Below, piece after piece: positions 1 to 12,500 of a stretch of DNA of 64,000 nucleotides (the first letter of the stretch is position 1; each line of letters begins with the position of its first letter). The position numbers and the translations under genes were made by a program. Location: the NCBI RefSeq assembly GCF_907165205.1, contig NC_058191.1, positions 2,792,501 through 2,856,500 of the forward strand, given 5' to 3'. The notes under the pieces are model-generated. The model was not told the origin of the DNA. It was given only the letters and a program-made list of their open reading frames with translations, and searched no databases. The stretch is from Coccinella septempunctata (lineage: Eukaryota; Arthropoda; Insecta; Coleoptera; Coccinellidae).

Positions 1-197
1 GGGTTAGCGGAGCACGTGTTTTGGTTAAAAAGCTCATTTTATGTACAATCTGTTTTAAGTTCAATTATGGATTAATTTAGTTCAATTATGGATTTTCATC
101 AAATATCGGCCACATCAATCCAATAGATAATATGGATAGCTGCAAACTGAACATTATTTTTTTAAGTTCTTCTTTCCGGAATAATATAATAAAAGTT
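1..197. other. 3' flank or last intron of Odad4; nothing recognised
   Basis: AT-rich sequence with a short tandem echo of 'TTCAATTATGGATT' near 60-95. No gene, no clear polyadenylation signal on the minus strand. Confidence 0.5.
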
Positions 198-540
198 TCA
201 AACTGACGATACTGTTAAAAAACTAACCCTTTCCAAGAAATCAGCCATTTCGTCGTCCTTCAATCTTGTAGCGATTTTCTTTGCATGCTTAGCCTGATTT
301 TTAGCGTCATTCTTGTTCTTCTGCACGATATCAATCCTGACTATCAGAATCATAGCATTCATTATCCATTTCAATTTTTTGCAGGTGTTTGCTTCAGTTA
401 TGCATTTCCTGGCATACATTCTAGCCAGCTCGTATTTCTTCAACTCGAACGAAAATCTTGAGAGTTCATGATAGAGCCAAGCGAGTTCCTCCGGACTTTC
501 CGCCCTGAACAAACGTTTCTCGTAGATCGCAGACATCTTT
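198..540 (-). CDS. Odad4: Odad4 exon 6, C-terminal TPRs and likely stop
   Basis: Acceptor CAATTTCAG precedes 540; the first A completes the Lys codon. The reading frame gives 'EELAWLYHELSRF', 'ARMYARKCITEA' and 'WIMNAMILIVRIDIV', paralleling the vertebrate C-terminal TPRs, and ends near 'DEMADFLER'. Reading through gives nine more residues and a TGA at 198-200. Alternatively the weak donor GTTAGT at 227-222 splices to an exon outside the window. No polyadenylation signal is visible in 1-197. Confidence 0.75.
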
Positions 541-3500
541 CTGAAATTGCAAATGTAAAGTATAATTGTTAGAAAGCAAATAAATAATTTCCCGTATCCC
601 TTTCCTGGTCCAAATTTTCACGAACCTATGTTTCGGGTAAAAAAGTCACTGAATTCTGTGACTTATTTATCCAGCAAATTAAAAAACTATGGAAATTTCT
701 TCGGCCACCACAGAGAAAACACAAAAAATTTGAATTATATCATAACGAATCATGAAACAGAAGAATAAACCATATTTCAGAATTTTACTGATAGTTGGGG
801 AGCCCAAGAGGGAAATTCGGGATTCACTCTAGCGTGTCAGATTAATATAAGGGGAGATACTTTGGACCCTGTAGAATACCTCGACGAAAAATTAGACCTG
901 TATATAGGGGGAATGGGAATACTCCTTCTGACGAAAATGATGTATTTTTTATGAAATATCTTTGAAACGTCACATTTTGAAATAACCATTTCAACCGTTC
1001 CCCAAAAAATTATTTTAACACGTTTACGACGTCATGACCCACCGGTGGGTCACGCTGGTTATTGCTAGAGGCCTTGCGTGTCCAACCGGTGGGTCACCGG
1101 TGGACACGACGGAAAATGGTCAAAAACTTGAAAAACAGACAAGTTCGACCTAAAAATAGGTTATATTCATGTTTAAAATAAACATACGTAATTCAAAGAA
1201 AAGTGAAATAACGTCCACACGAGTCCCTCTGTGAATCTCTCGATGTCGCGAACGTGTTAAGAACTTAAAAATGAAAAATAAAACTAGGTATTTGAAATGT
1301 AAAGCGTTTCATGTGGATTGCAGAAGTTAGCAACATCGACTGAAATATGCCTTGATAATAAAGGACAACAAATACATTATCTTGATGAGATAGAAAAAGA
1401 TGGCTGTCTGTGAAGTCTGCGACGAACGAGGAAGGTCGTAAAATTTTATGGGATTTTTATGGCCGGTTGCAGTTCAAGCTCGCCAGTAAGTTTGCCCTAA
1501 GATGTCTAAAAATATGGTGTATGCACTCGTCGTTGAATGGAATGACATTAGACTAAATCGAAAATAAGAGATTCGTTTCGTGGCGGCGCCACCATGTTCT
1601 ATCCTTGTTCTATGAAAGAAAATCTAATGATACTCTCTCGCTTTATTTTGTTCTGCGTTTATATCGATCACAGTTTACAGTCATCTCTGTGTTCCTGATC
1701 CATCAAAGAATCAGCTATAAACAGTGAAAAGTCTTGAAAACACTTCTATACTTTTGGAACCATATATTTATATCATATAGGTGACATGTTTCGGCCTTTT
1801 TCGGCCATTATCAAACCATGAATATCTAAAATGTAAGAAACAATGGAAGATTAAAAAGACGCAAATAGAAATGTAAATATAAAATTTGTAGGTTACACAT
1901 TGGAACGAATAAATAAACAAATGAATAAAAACAACAAAACGAATAAAAACCTTACGATTTTTGGTTCCAAAATTGTCATGATAGTCAGTCATCCAAGTAA
2001 AAATATATAAGATCTTAGTTTCAAGTGAAGTTACAATTAAACATAGTTACTCATAAACAGTAAAACAACAAAGACACATCAGGTCGACCGTCAAAAGTTG
2101 AAAGGTGACACATCAACGTCAGGCAGACGGGTGTAATACAAAACTAAATCTTCCGAACACGGACACATAACAGATATAAAAATCATCTTCTTCATCAATC
2201 TCGTGTGCTAGGTGATATTTAGAAAGCCAACGCAAACGGACTCTACCATTGACAAATCATCTTGCCATTTCATGGGCCACAAAATGGCGGCGTTTAACAC
2301 TTATGTGAACAGGCTACTTAGGATCCCTTTGAAGGAAGAGTTCTACGAGAAAGAGGTCAGCACTCTCAAGTATATAGCTGTTGAAAATGGATACTCACCT
2401 GAAATCATAGATAATTTGATTAAAAAGAAAAAACAAAAACAATCCATTGAAGCAACAATTGTTCAACCAACTTCAGAACCCGCAACAAACAGCCAAACTG
2501 ATAAATTTTGCAATCTGCCATATTACGGAAATATTTCTCATAAAATAGCAAGGGTCCTGGGTAACCTAGAGAATACGAAGATTGCCTTTAAATCTAAGAA
2601 TACTTTACAGCAATACCTAATCAAAAATAAAACCCCTGTGGACAGCCTTGAGAAACCAGGAGTCTACAGACTCGAATGTGGCGATTCGGAATGCAACGCT
2701 GTATACGTGGGCAGAAGCGGAAGGTCAATTAAAACTAGGACAAGGGAACATCTATATAGCCTAAAAAACCCTAACAACAATAAATCCATTTTTGGTTCAC
2801 ACCTTCGAGATGAAGAACATTGCTTCGATATTAACACCAATGTGAAATTGTTGCATCATTGCGACTTCGGGTTCAGGCAGGAGATACTTGAAGAAGTCGA
2901 AATATTTAAACATATGCGGGACAACCGATATAACACACTCAATGCAATGCTAACTAATAATATAAAAGAAACATATAAATTAATATCACCTAGCACACGA
3001 GATTGATGAAGAAGATGATTTTTATATCTGTTATGTGTCCGTGTTCGGAAGATTTAGTTTTGTATTACACCCGTCTGCCTGACGTTGATGTGTCACCTTT
3101 CAACTTTTGACGGTCGACCTGATGTGTCTTTGTTGTTTTACTGTTTATGAGTAACTATGTTTAATTGTAACTTCACTTGAAACTAAGAGCTTATATATTT
3201 TTACTTGGATGACTGACTATCATGACAATTTTGGAACCAAAAATCGTAAGGTTTTTATTCGTTTTGTTGTTTTTATTCATTTGTTTATTTATTCGTTCCA
3301 ATGTGTAACCTACAAATTTTATATTTACATTTCTATTTGCGTCTTTTTAATCTTCCATTGTTTCTTACATTTTAGATATTCATGGTTTGATAATGGCCGA
3401 AAAAGGCCGAAACATGTCACCTATATGATATAAATATATGGTTCCAAAAGTATAGAAGTGTTTTCAAGACTTTTCACTGTTTATTGTACTCAACACTTCA

Positions 3501-6500
3501 AAAATGGGATTCTATGAGTTTAAAGAATCAGCTGTTAACGAATATTTGTGATTTACACTTGTATTTTCGTTGTAAAAACGAATCTGCAGATATTTCAACA
3601 CTATAGAAGGATTCGAAGGAGTACTTCTATTTTTCTTCAAGATAATTTTTGTTTGACAAACTGTATTCTTGAGGAAGGCAATTCAATATGATTTCAATAA
3701 AACACAGTGGATTGGCGAAATATTCAATATATTCAGTTGACTGAAACGCAATTTTCACTATACTTGAGAAGAATATTTGAAGACTCAAACAGATTAACAT
3801 ATTTCTGTTTCTTAATACATGCTCACAATTCACATTACGTATTCTCAATACAGTTCCTTTATTGCTTAAATATTGCTGAAGTTGCCATAAAACTGTTAGC
3901 TCTATCCGTCTCGAATGTTCATCTGAATTGGCTCTGCCTCAATTTCCAACAACAAAGGGTGATAGTCCAGCAACACCGAATTCTTAGCTCTAGTTCTTGA
4001 TTGTCCATACAGAAAACTGAACGACATGTTCAATAAATGAATGTTGTACGACCTTTCTCGAAAGTAATACATTTTCACACACCAATAATCGCTTATAAAT
4101 ACAGCACATTCGCAAGTCGTAGGAATGCATTCAAATTATTTTCAAATATCATTTGACAACTGTCAATTCCTAAACGGCGCTACCTACAGTGGGAAAAACG
4201 AAACTTATCTCTTATTTTCGAAGCGGGAACAACAAAATCTAATCAGTGCATACACCATGTTTTTAGACATCTTAGTTTGCCCCTATAGATCAACAGCTGT
4301 CATTTTATAAACAAGAGGATCGGACATTGTTCTTTTCATTGTCTTGTATGCGCTGATGCCAAATCGTAAACTCCGCACAAAACGATTTAAATTTTAAAAC
4401 ACCATATTTGAAGGATGATTTTGAATAGTTTCCGCGGTGAATTTGAGAAAATCATGAATGAAACTCATAATTATTCAGTTTGAACTTGCATATGCAGTGA
4501 TAACCCAAACTGAATAGAATTCCCCATTGTCTAGGACAGCCTGTCAGAATAGTAAAAAAAAACGATCATTGTACATACTCGAGCGTGTCAGATTAAGATA
4601 TAACCATGTGGTCGATTACATGTTGAAAAGTACACATTCTCTTAATCTTACAATTTAATCGTGACGAAAATGTGTGGGAGGGTTTGCAAAAAAACAAACG
4701 TCACGTGTTCATTCTCAAGCGAAGTGGTTTTTTTCCTATTTTGAAGCTAATGATTCTAGAATAACGGAGAAGCAGTCTTCTGACAGTTTCAACCAGCCGA
4801 AACTAAAAAATTGGCAAAAAAGGTCACAAAACTAAGTTGAGTCTATAGCAAAGATTATAGAGTTACGTTAACTAACTAACTTTATAATCTTTGGCTCATA
4901 CCATGGGACCATTGAACTCTATAATTCTGAAGTTCTTGACCATTGAACTCTAAAATTCTAAAGTTCTTTAAGAGTTCATTGCATGAGACTTTCTCGCCAT
5001 CCGAATAAGCCGTAAAAGGGGAAAGACTACCAGAATATGGGGTGTTGCCAGAACACTTGAACGATCAGTAGATGTTACGAATATTACAACAGCTTTCATT
5101 TTTGTCGAAAAGATGGTAGTACTTTCGAACGTCTTTTTTCAATTTCGGCAGGTACCATGGAAGTTTATTACCTACAACTTTCTTTATGAATACAAGAACG
5201 ATAGGAGGTACAGAAAGGGAGATATTTCGAAAAATCCACTGTTATCATCTTCAAAGTGTCAGATTAAGACAACCCTCCTAAATAGTGTCAGATTAATGAG
5301 TCAACACGTCTGCAACACCGAAAGTAACCATCTTTATGAAAATCTGCATCCTTGTGTATGTAGAAGTAATGATATTTCTGCATTTTCAAAGGACCGAGGC
5401 GATTTTGCGTCATGTCCGAATTGTCGATCTTTTGAAAAGTAGTTTGTTGGATTCCAATCAACATATCCCCTGAAAATCTGACGCGTTCGGAATTTTTTTT
5501 ATCATTTTCAACTTCTCCATACGGCCAGCCCCACTACGCAAACTGTCAGAATAATATGAAGTTATTATGAGAGACACGTAGTGCATACTATACAGTATCT
5601 CAATCTGACACGCTCGAGTATGTACACCTGACGATTTTCATTAAAACTTTGAAAACCTGCAGACGCTTTCCCCTCCTCTGAAAGTGCATACACCATAGAA
5701 ACTTTTTTCTTTTTATCATCTAATCTTCAAAATCCACTAGAGCTCCACGACGCTCGAGTTAATCCCGATTCAGCATCGTGGGCTCCCCAACTATAAGAAA
5801 TATCTCATATTCTAATATCAGTGCATTGCGCCAATTGCTTGCATATTCTCTGTTAGAATCTAGTCGAATCAAGAACACCAAGGATGTTCAGCAAAATAAA
5901 CCGTCTATCTAAAATGTGCTGAACCATTCTAAATTCTTGAGGGTTGAGGGAAAGATGAACTAAGATAAATTCTTCTGGTACAGTACAAACCAACTCACTT
6001 ATAGTCCAGAAACCATCCCTTCATATCGTTGGCCAAAGAATCAGTTGACGGGAACTTTTCCATCGGTAAGCCCAGAATCAATTTGATTCGATCTTCTTTC
6101 TGCTCCTCGGTCATATTCTTCGAAAATTTCTTGGTCACATAGAATGCTTCGCAAACCATATCGAGCATTCGAGACATGTATTGCTGTCGTTTCGGAAAAA
6201 CTTTCTTCGACGTAGTTTCACAGAAGCTGACCAATTTCTCAGCGAACTGTAAAGACAACCTCCTCTTTAGAAACATGGACCTTCATTAAGTTTTGGTCTT
6301 TCGATTTCTAGACTTCTATTTCACTCTGAATTACTTTAGTTATCGACAGATTAAACTTTATCTGAACTGCTAAGTATTATTTTGAAATTGGTCCTATCTA
6401 TATGTTTGTTCGTAGAGTAGTTTGCAACGGTTGTGAACTGTACAGAGCATGCGCAAATGGATTTTCGCTACCCTAAAATGGAATTGCACAGTTCACAACC

Positions 6501-9500
6501 GTTGTGAACCACTCTACGAACAAGCCTAATGTAATTGTCAGAATAAAATTTGTTTGAAATGACAGATACTGCAGGGTAGTCTATCGAAAGTGAGCTGCAT
6601 TTTTTCAATATCTGCTGTTTTATATGGTTCGTACCTCAAAAAGTCTTCGCACTTTACGATTCTTCAGTTCATCCTGGATCTTAGAGATCATATAATCTGC
6701 TTGTTTTGTAGCCATATCTTGGAGTAACCTCAATGTATGCTGTCTCCTCTGGTCTAGCTTACCACACGATCTTGCTTCTTGGTACTTAATAAAATAAAAT
6801 GGTCTGCGTGCCCGAAGCATTTCCTAGAGAGATCAAGTTTGAAAAAATGATTGCTCCAGTACAGTAGTAAATTAAAAATCGTAGATCTCACCACGAACAA
6901 ATGCAAAGAGTGCTTAACATGATTTAAGCATTCCTGGCACTCATTAGAATATCAGAAAAACAGCATTCTTACGATGAAAGAGTAGTAGTGATAAAATTTG
7001 TTTTTAGAAATAACGACGACGTGTGTACAGCAGCTGCTTTATTTAACGAATGACCTGGAAAAAAAGTATTCGCTGCTTACGTTGGGATACTGGTGACATT
7101 TGACGCTACTAGTTCAGTCGGAAACAAAAAAAAAGTGAATGAAGAAGACGAAGCTAGGGACGCGGCTGTCTTAGGTCATGTAGCAAAAGATCTTTCTTTA
7201 GTAGTAGAAAATTGTCCGATGTGAATCCTTGAACAATATGCATTCCACCCTTATAAGATACGATTGTTTCAGGAACTTAATGAGGATGATCCCGATCGAT
7301 GACTCCAGTTCTGTGAAGTGGTCAGTCAAAACTTTTATTACTGCATGGAAGGAAATGGTGCCCATTTCCATCATTTAAGAAACTAATCGCAAAAGCAAAC
7401 ACCCTCCCACTATTTGACCTGTCATTTCATTATAGACGTAAATTTTGAAGCGAAATTTCAGGTTCAGATAGTACTCGATAAGATCTTCAACATGAAGTAT
7501 TGAAAGGGTTGAAGGGATGCAAAGAACATAATAGTTTTTTCTTTCCTGACGCCAAAAAATCGAGGTGTTAAGTTGTTGTTGGACTACATTGTTTAATACT
7601 CATTGAGATTATAATAATAATAATAGTAACCTTGTCTCATAGACTGAATTCTACGGACTACGGATTTTCCATCAAGAGCGGCAGTAGAACTATGATGAAA
7701 CTGAATCATCTCCTTTACATGGACGATTTGAAACTCTTCGCATCTACCAAAAAACAAATGCAACAGATGCTGAAAATGGTGGAAGGATTCTCAGAAGGCA
7801 TCAAAATGAAGTTTGGACTAGAAAAATGTCGACTGCTGAACATAACGAGAGGGAAAATAGAAGATGGTACGTTCAATTTCAAGGAAGGTGCAGAAATTGA
7901 AGCATTAAAGGAAGGAGACACATACAAGTATCTAGGCATAAAACAGGCAAGAAAAATCAATCAGACCCAGATGTTGAAAGAATTAACGGAGGAATTCACC
8001 CGAAGATAAAGAAGGATAATGAGAACTGTTCTTAACAGCAAGAATCTGATAAAAGCGATTAACACCTACGCTCGCTCGGTGCTGAGCTATTCATTTAGTA
8101 TCATCTCTTGAACGACCACCGATTTAGCAGCTTTACAGAGAAAAATAAGGACGATGCTGACTAAACACAATAAACATCACCCCAAAAGCTCAATAGAACG
8201 GACAGAGCTGCCACGACATCTTGGGGGTAGAGGAATTGTTGATTTGTCCAACCGTATGTCCCAGGATTGAAGGACTTCGAAAATATTTCCTGGACAAGGC
8301 TGCTTCGTCAGAGCTCCATTGAGTGGTTTGTGTTGCTGATAGTTTTACGCCATTAAAGCTACAACAGGACCACTTGGAAACCGTCGAACACTCTGCAGAA
8401 AGTAAAATGCAGAAACTGATTGGCAAACCTTTGCATGGAAGGCACCAGAACGAGGTCAACCATGATTACGTCGACATATCTGCGTCGAACTACTGGTTGA
8501 CTTCCGGAAGGTTGTTTCCTGAGACAGAAGGCTTCATGCTCGCCATCCAGGATCAGGTGATTCCAACAAGAAATTATATGAAATATATCGCCAAGGATGC
8601 CTCAGTGGCGGACGATAGCTGTCGTTATGGCTGTGCGACACATGAAACTATCCAGCACATCACCGGGGGATGTCAAAAGTTCGCGGGCACGGAGTACAAA
8701 AATAGACATGATGCTGTTGCCAAGATTCTTCACCAAGAATTGGCACTAAAACACCAACTCCTAAGTTCGAGAAAGGTTCCTTATTACAATTACCATCCGG
8801 ATGCTGTATTGGAAAATGAACATCACAAGCTCTACTGGGATCGCACGGTACGCACAGACCGGAAAATAACCCACAATAGACCAGACCTCATATTGCTCAA
8901 TAAGGATGAGAACAGAGCACTATTCATCGATGTGGCGATTCCAATTAATAACAATCTTCTAGATAGGCACACTGAAAAAATTTCAAAATACAGAGAATTC
9001 AAGGAACAAACCAGAAGACAGTGGAAGCTGAAAGATATCAAGACCATCCCTATTGTCATTTCATCTACAGGCCTGATACCGAAGAAACTACTGGAGAACT
9101 TGAGGAAACTTCAGTTGGACGAAAATATCGATAGAGTCATGCAGAAGGCGGTACCGCTGGGAACGGCGAGAACTGTACGCAAGTACATGGGAAATTCAGA
9201 GGAACACCGTCTGCGCCAACAGGAAGAGGCGGGTGGAGCAGGAATCCAACCTACAGCAGGGAGGCGAGGAGCGACCCGGACCCGACCACCACCACGAGCC
9301 CGAAAACCTGGAAAGGGCTCCAACAGAGCTTAATCATTTTGATATCTGAGATATCTGGGATAAGTGAATTTTCCTCTGGAGAGGAGTGTGAAAGCCGCAA
9401 GGCTAAAGTCATAACTGTTCTTTAATGGCCATCGACCGAAGTCCTTCAGCCTAGTGAATCATACGAATACAAAAAAACTCAATAACATCATTTGAGTTAA

Positions 9501-12500
9501 AATAGGATAATTTCTCCTAAGATGTCGTATGACAGGTGAGGTATGTCCCATAGGCAACGATACGAGAGAGTGAGAAAAGTTTTTCTTATGCACTAGCAGA
9601 AGTAAAAGTGTTCACCTGAGTATTATACACGTTTTTGTAACCCTGAATTGCCAACTGTTTTATTTTCAGTGATCCTTTTTCATTGGCTATCATTGTACCA
9701 CTGCTGTTTGGAAGGATTTTCAAAAATTGCTTATCCTGGTAAAGTTTATTCAGATATCTCTCCGCTATATAATTATCGATGTTACTCGTGCGATTCTGCA
9801 TCGGCCGATGTGGAAACGGTGGTGCAGGTGGCATTCGGAGCTGGTTCAATGAGGATTCGTGACTATACAAGCTGTCTTTTATCGACGACGAATCGACAAT
9901 CATTGCTAGGGAACCCATCAATTTCCCCGTGGATGTGTCTGATAAGCCGGTCTTTTCTTCGTCGCTTTTCTCTTTATCCTTCTTCTTTTTCTCGCTCTTG
10001 GCGACAGACGTCGGTAGTACTACGAACATAGAACGTTTCCTCTTCTTGCGGTACTTTGCGACCGGCTTGAAGGGTCTCTGATTCTCGATCGTTTTCGTCC
10101 AAGCGATTTTTCTGATGATTTTGAAATGGTCCCGTAATGGTTTTCCAGCGCGCTCGGATATGCAGTTCAGTATGGCATCTTCACACTGAAAAAATAAAAG
10201 CGTATGATTCTTGATCAAGTCAGTTGAATTAAACCAAAGATTATAGAGTAGAAAGTTGGGATACGAAGCATCTAAAGTGATGTGAGCGCCATCTGGGCTT
10301 CAAATGTGTTATTAAGACCACAAGACTGGTTAAAATATTAATTGGAGGGCCATTTGCAGGAAACTATGAAATTTTGTAAGATTTAAGATGGCCATTTTGA
10401 TCAAAGAAGTTTCGAATATTTTGATTCTGGTACCGCCTTTTGTTTATCTAGCTCCTTCTAGTTGCTGCTTATTAAATTTTTTTGTCTATAATTTCTTGGT
10501 GAAAACATCAAAATATCGTTCGAAAATTATTAAATGGTGAGGAACTGTGGATCTAATTAAATGGATTTTTCGAAATAAAGTTTTTTTAGTTTACTAAGGA
10601 AAATGGTAAAATAAGTATTAAAACTCGTACATGTGACTCGGTCATTCATTGATTATTATTTTCAGTGTTCCGAAGTGGATAAAATTCTAAGAGCATAAAG
10701 ACAATGACTTGAGCCAACCTTACTGACTACACCATGTGCAGTGAACATTTTACTGCATACTTAAGTCAATTGAGAACTGTTCATCCATGTTAATTGTTTT
10801 ATGCAAGATGCATCCCTTGCATGGAAGGGCCATTTAGGGAAAATTATAACTTTTATACGTCCATTCAATGATTCTCCATTGCTATACTCCATTAAGATAT
10901 TCAGAAATGCAAGGGTTTCATTGAATTCGATTCGGGAATCAAATTGTTGTTCGGAAAGTCAAAGTTTTCTGGGACCTGCTGAGAGTGTTTTGTTTATTCA
11001 AAAGCATAAAGAAACCTTACTGACTATACTTCATTCAAATTTATTTTAGCAGTCGGTTGGCCATGGAATAATTTTCTCCAGTTTTTGTAACTAGAACGAA
11101 GTTAGGTTGGCACTCATGAAATGTCGTTAATGTCATAACGCCGTTGCCAGTAAGATGTCTAAAACTCTGGTGTATTCACTGATTCGATTTTGTTTTTAAT
11201 TTCGTGGGGATATGGGATCAGTTTCGTTTTTCCCACTGTAGGTAGCGCTGTTTAGAATTTGACAGAGCATTGTCATTTGATATTTGAAAATAATTTGAAT
11301 ACTTTCCTACGACGTATGATTATGTTGTATTTATAAGCGATTATTGGTGTGTGAAAATATGTTAGTTTCGAGAAAGGGGTGTAGAACATTCATTTATTCA
11401 ACATGTCGTTCAGTAAGTTCAGTTTTCTGTATGGACAATCAAGAGCTACAGCTAAGAATTCGGTGTTGTTGGAATTTGAAGCAGAACCAAATCAGATGAA
11501 CTTACGGGACCGATATAGCTAAGTTTTATGGAAACTTCAGCAATATTTCAAAGAAACTGTATTAGAAATACGTAATGTGAATTGTGAGCATGTATTGAGA
11601 ATCAGAAATACATAGGTAAATCTATTCGAGTCTGATACTTCAAATATTCTTCCTGAGTAGATATAGTGAAAATTCCCTTTCCGTCAACTGAATATATTGG
11701 GTATTTGACCAATCAACTGTGTTTTATTAAAATCATATTGAATTACCCCCTCACGAATTCAAGTTTTCAAACGGAAATTATCTTGAAGAAGAACAGTAAA
11801 TCCTCCTTCAAAGTTCAAACCCTTATTCGATAGTGTTGAAATATTGACAGATTTGTTTTTACAACGAAAATTGAACTGTAAAGCACAAATATTCCTTAAC
11901 AGCTGACAAAATGGGACTGTTCATATTTTGCACTCGTTGATCGATATTCGATATCAACGCAAAACAAAATAAAATGAGAGAGTATCATTGGACTTCCTTT
12001 GGTAGAACAAGGATAGACCGAAGCAAATGACATGGTGGCCCCGCCACGAAACTGATCCCATAACCCCGATTTTCTGAAATGTTGATGCTTGCAAAAAATG
12101 ACAAGTGCACACACCAGTGTTTTAGACATCTTAGTTGCCAGAACTAATATCAATTTTTATTACGAAAATGCCGAAAGTGATTGAAAAAAGAGAAGACAGG
12201 GTTTCAGGAAGTGCTATTTAGAATTCAGACAGCTTATTCAAATAGTTATACCCTGATATTCTGAAATCCACAATACGTCAGACGGTAGCGAACATATTCA
12301 ATGTAAGAGAATTTATATAATGTTTCATCTGAATCTAAACGACTCATATTTCAGCTGAATATTTCCACAATCAGAAAAATTGTGAATGAAGAGGATGACA
12401 AAGAATTTCCTTCTTTTTGGAGACCCAAAAAAGTGGTGGCATTTGAGAATTTTATGTTTGAGTGAATTAATGCGAAAAGTTTACTACAGGATTTTCGATT

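Larger units (their letters stand above)
1717..3521 (+). mobile_element. Penelope-like element, 5'-truncated, with inverted arms
   Basis: The insertion is flanked by the 12-bp duplication AAAGAATCAGCT (1705-1716, 3522-3533). Bases 1717-2219 are the inverted complement of 2982-3484 (503 bp, one mismatch noticed). A 37-bp tail (3485-3521) follows the right arm only. The main copy carries a GIY-YIG ORF. Partial inverted or direct terminal copies plus a short one-sided tail are known for Penelope elements. Confidence 0.85.
1498..4274 (-). mobile_element. 8-bp-TSD DNA element, copy a, split by a Penelope-like insertion
   Basis: Perfect 8-bp duplications GTTTGCCC at 1490-1497 and 4275-4282 flank TIRs TAAGATGTCTAAAAA / TTTTTAGACATCTTA. 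Without the Penelope insertion (1717-3533 including one duplication) the element is about 0.96 kb, matching copies b (11151-12133) and c (39614-40595). It is inverted relative to them. Eight-base duplications point to the hAT or P superfamily. It has only short ORFs with no recognised transposase, so it is non-autonomous. Confidence 0.8.
790..5797. mobile_element. Long element with GTGTCAGATTAA motifs (copy 1), interrupted
   Basis: The ends form an inverted repeat: TAGTTGGGGAGCCC at about 793 against GGGCTCCCCAACTA at about 5779. Sub-terminal CGGGATT and the motif GTGTCAGATTAA recur inside in both orientations (about 836, 4588, 5257, 5287; reverse near 5473 and 5602). A match to the copy at 32511-33880 shows that 790-920 and 4525-5797 were once contiguous; everything between is later insertion. 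TA lies at both borders. No transposase is recognised; superfamily unknown. Confidence 0.55.
7630..9470 (+). mobile_element. R4/Dong-like non-LTR retrotransposon, 5'-truncated, degenerate
   Basis: The coding remnants at 7632-9333 include an RT end and a restriction-like endonuclease. The 5' boundary abuts a TAA microsatellite (about 7610-7624), which is the target type known for Dong elements. The 3' tail after the stop (9331-9470) is non-coding and has no clear poly(A). Confidence 0.6.

Noticed and set aside
2700..3200. Hammerhead ribozyme in the Penelope-like arms
   Set aside because: Penelope-type elements can carry one, and a CTGATG occurs near 3119, but I could not find a GAAA core and supporting stems.
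1768..3433. A 74-codon ORF found identically on both strands
   Set aside because: It is the non-coding Penelope-like arm read twice; no conserved protein.
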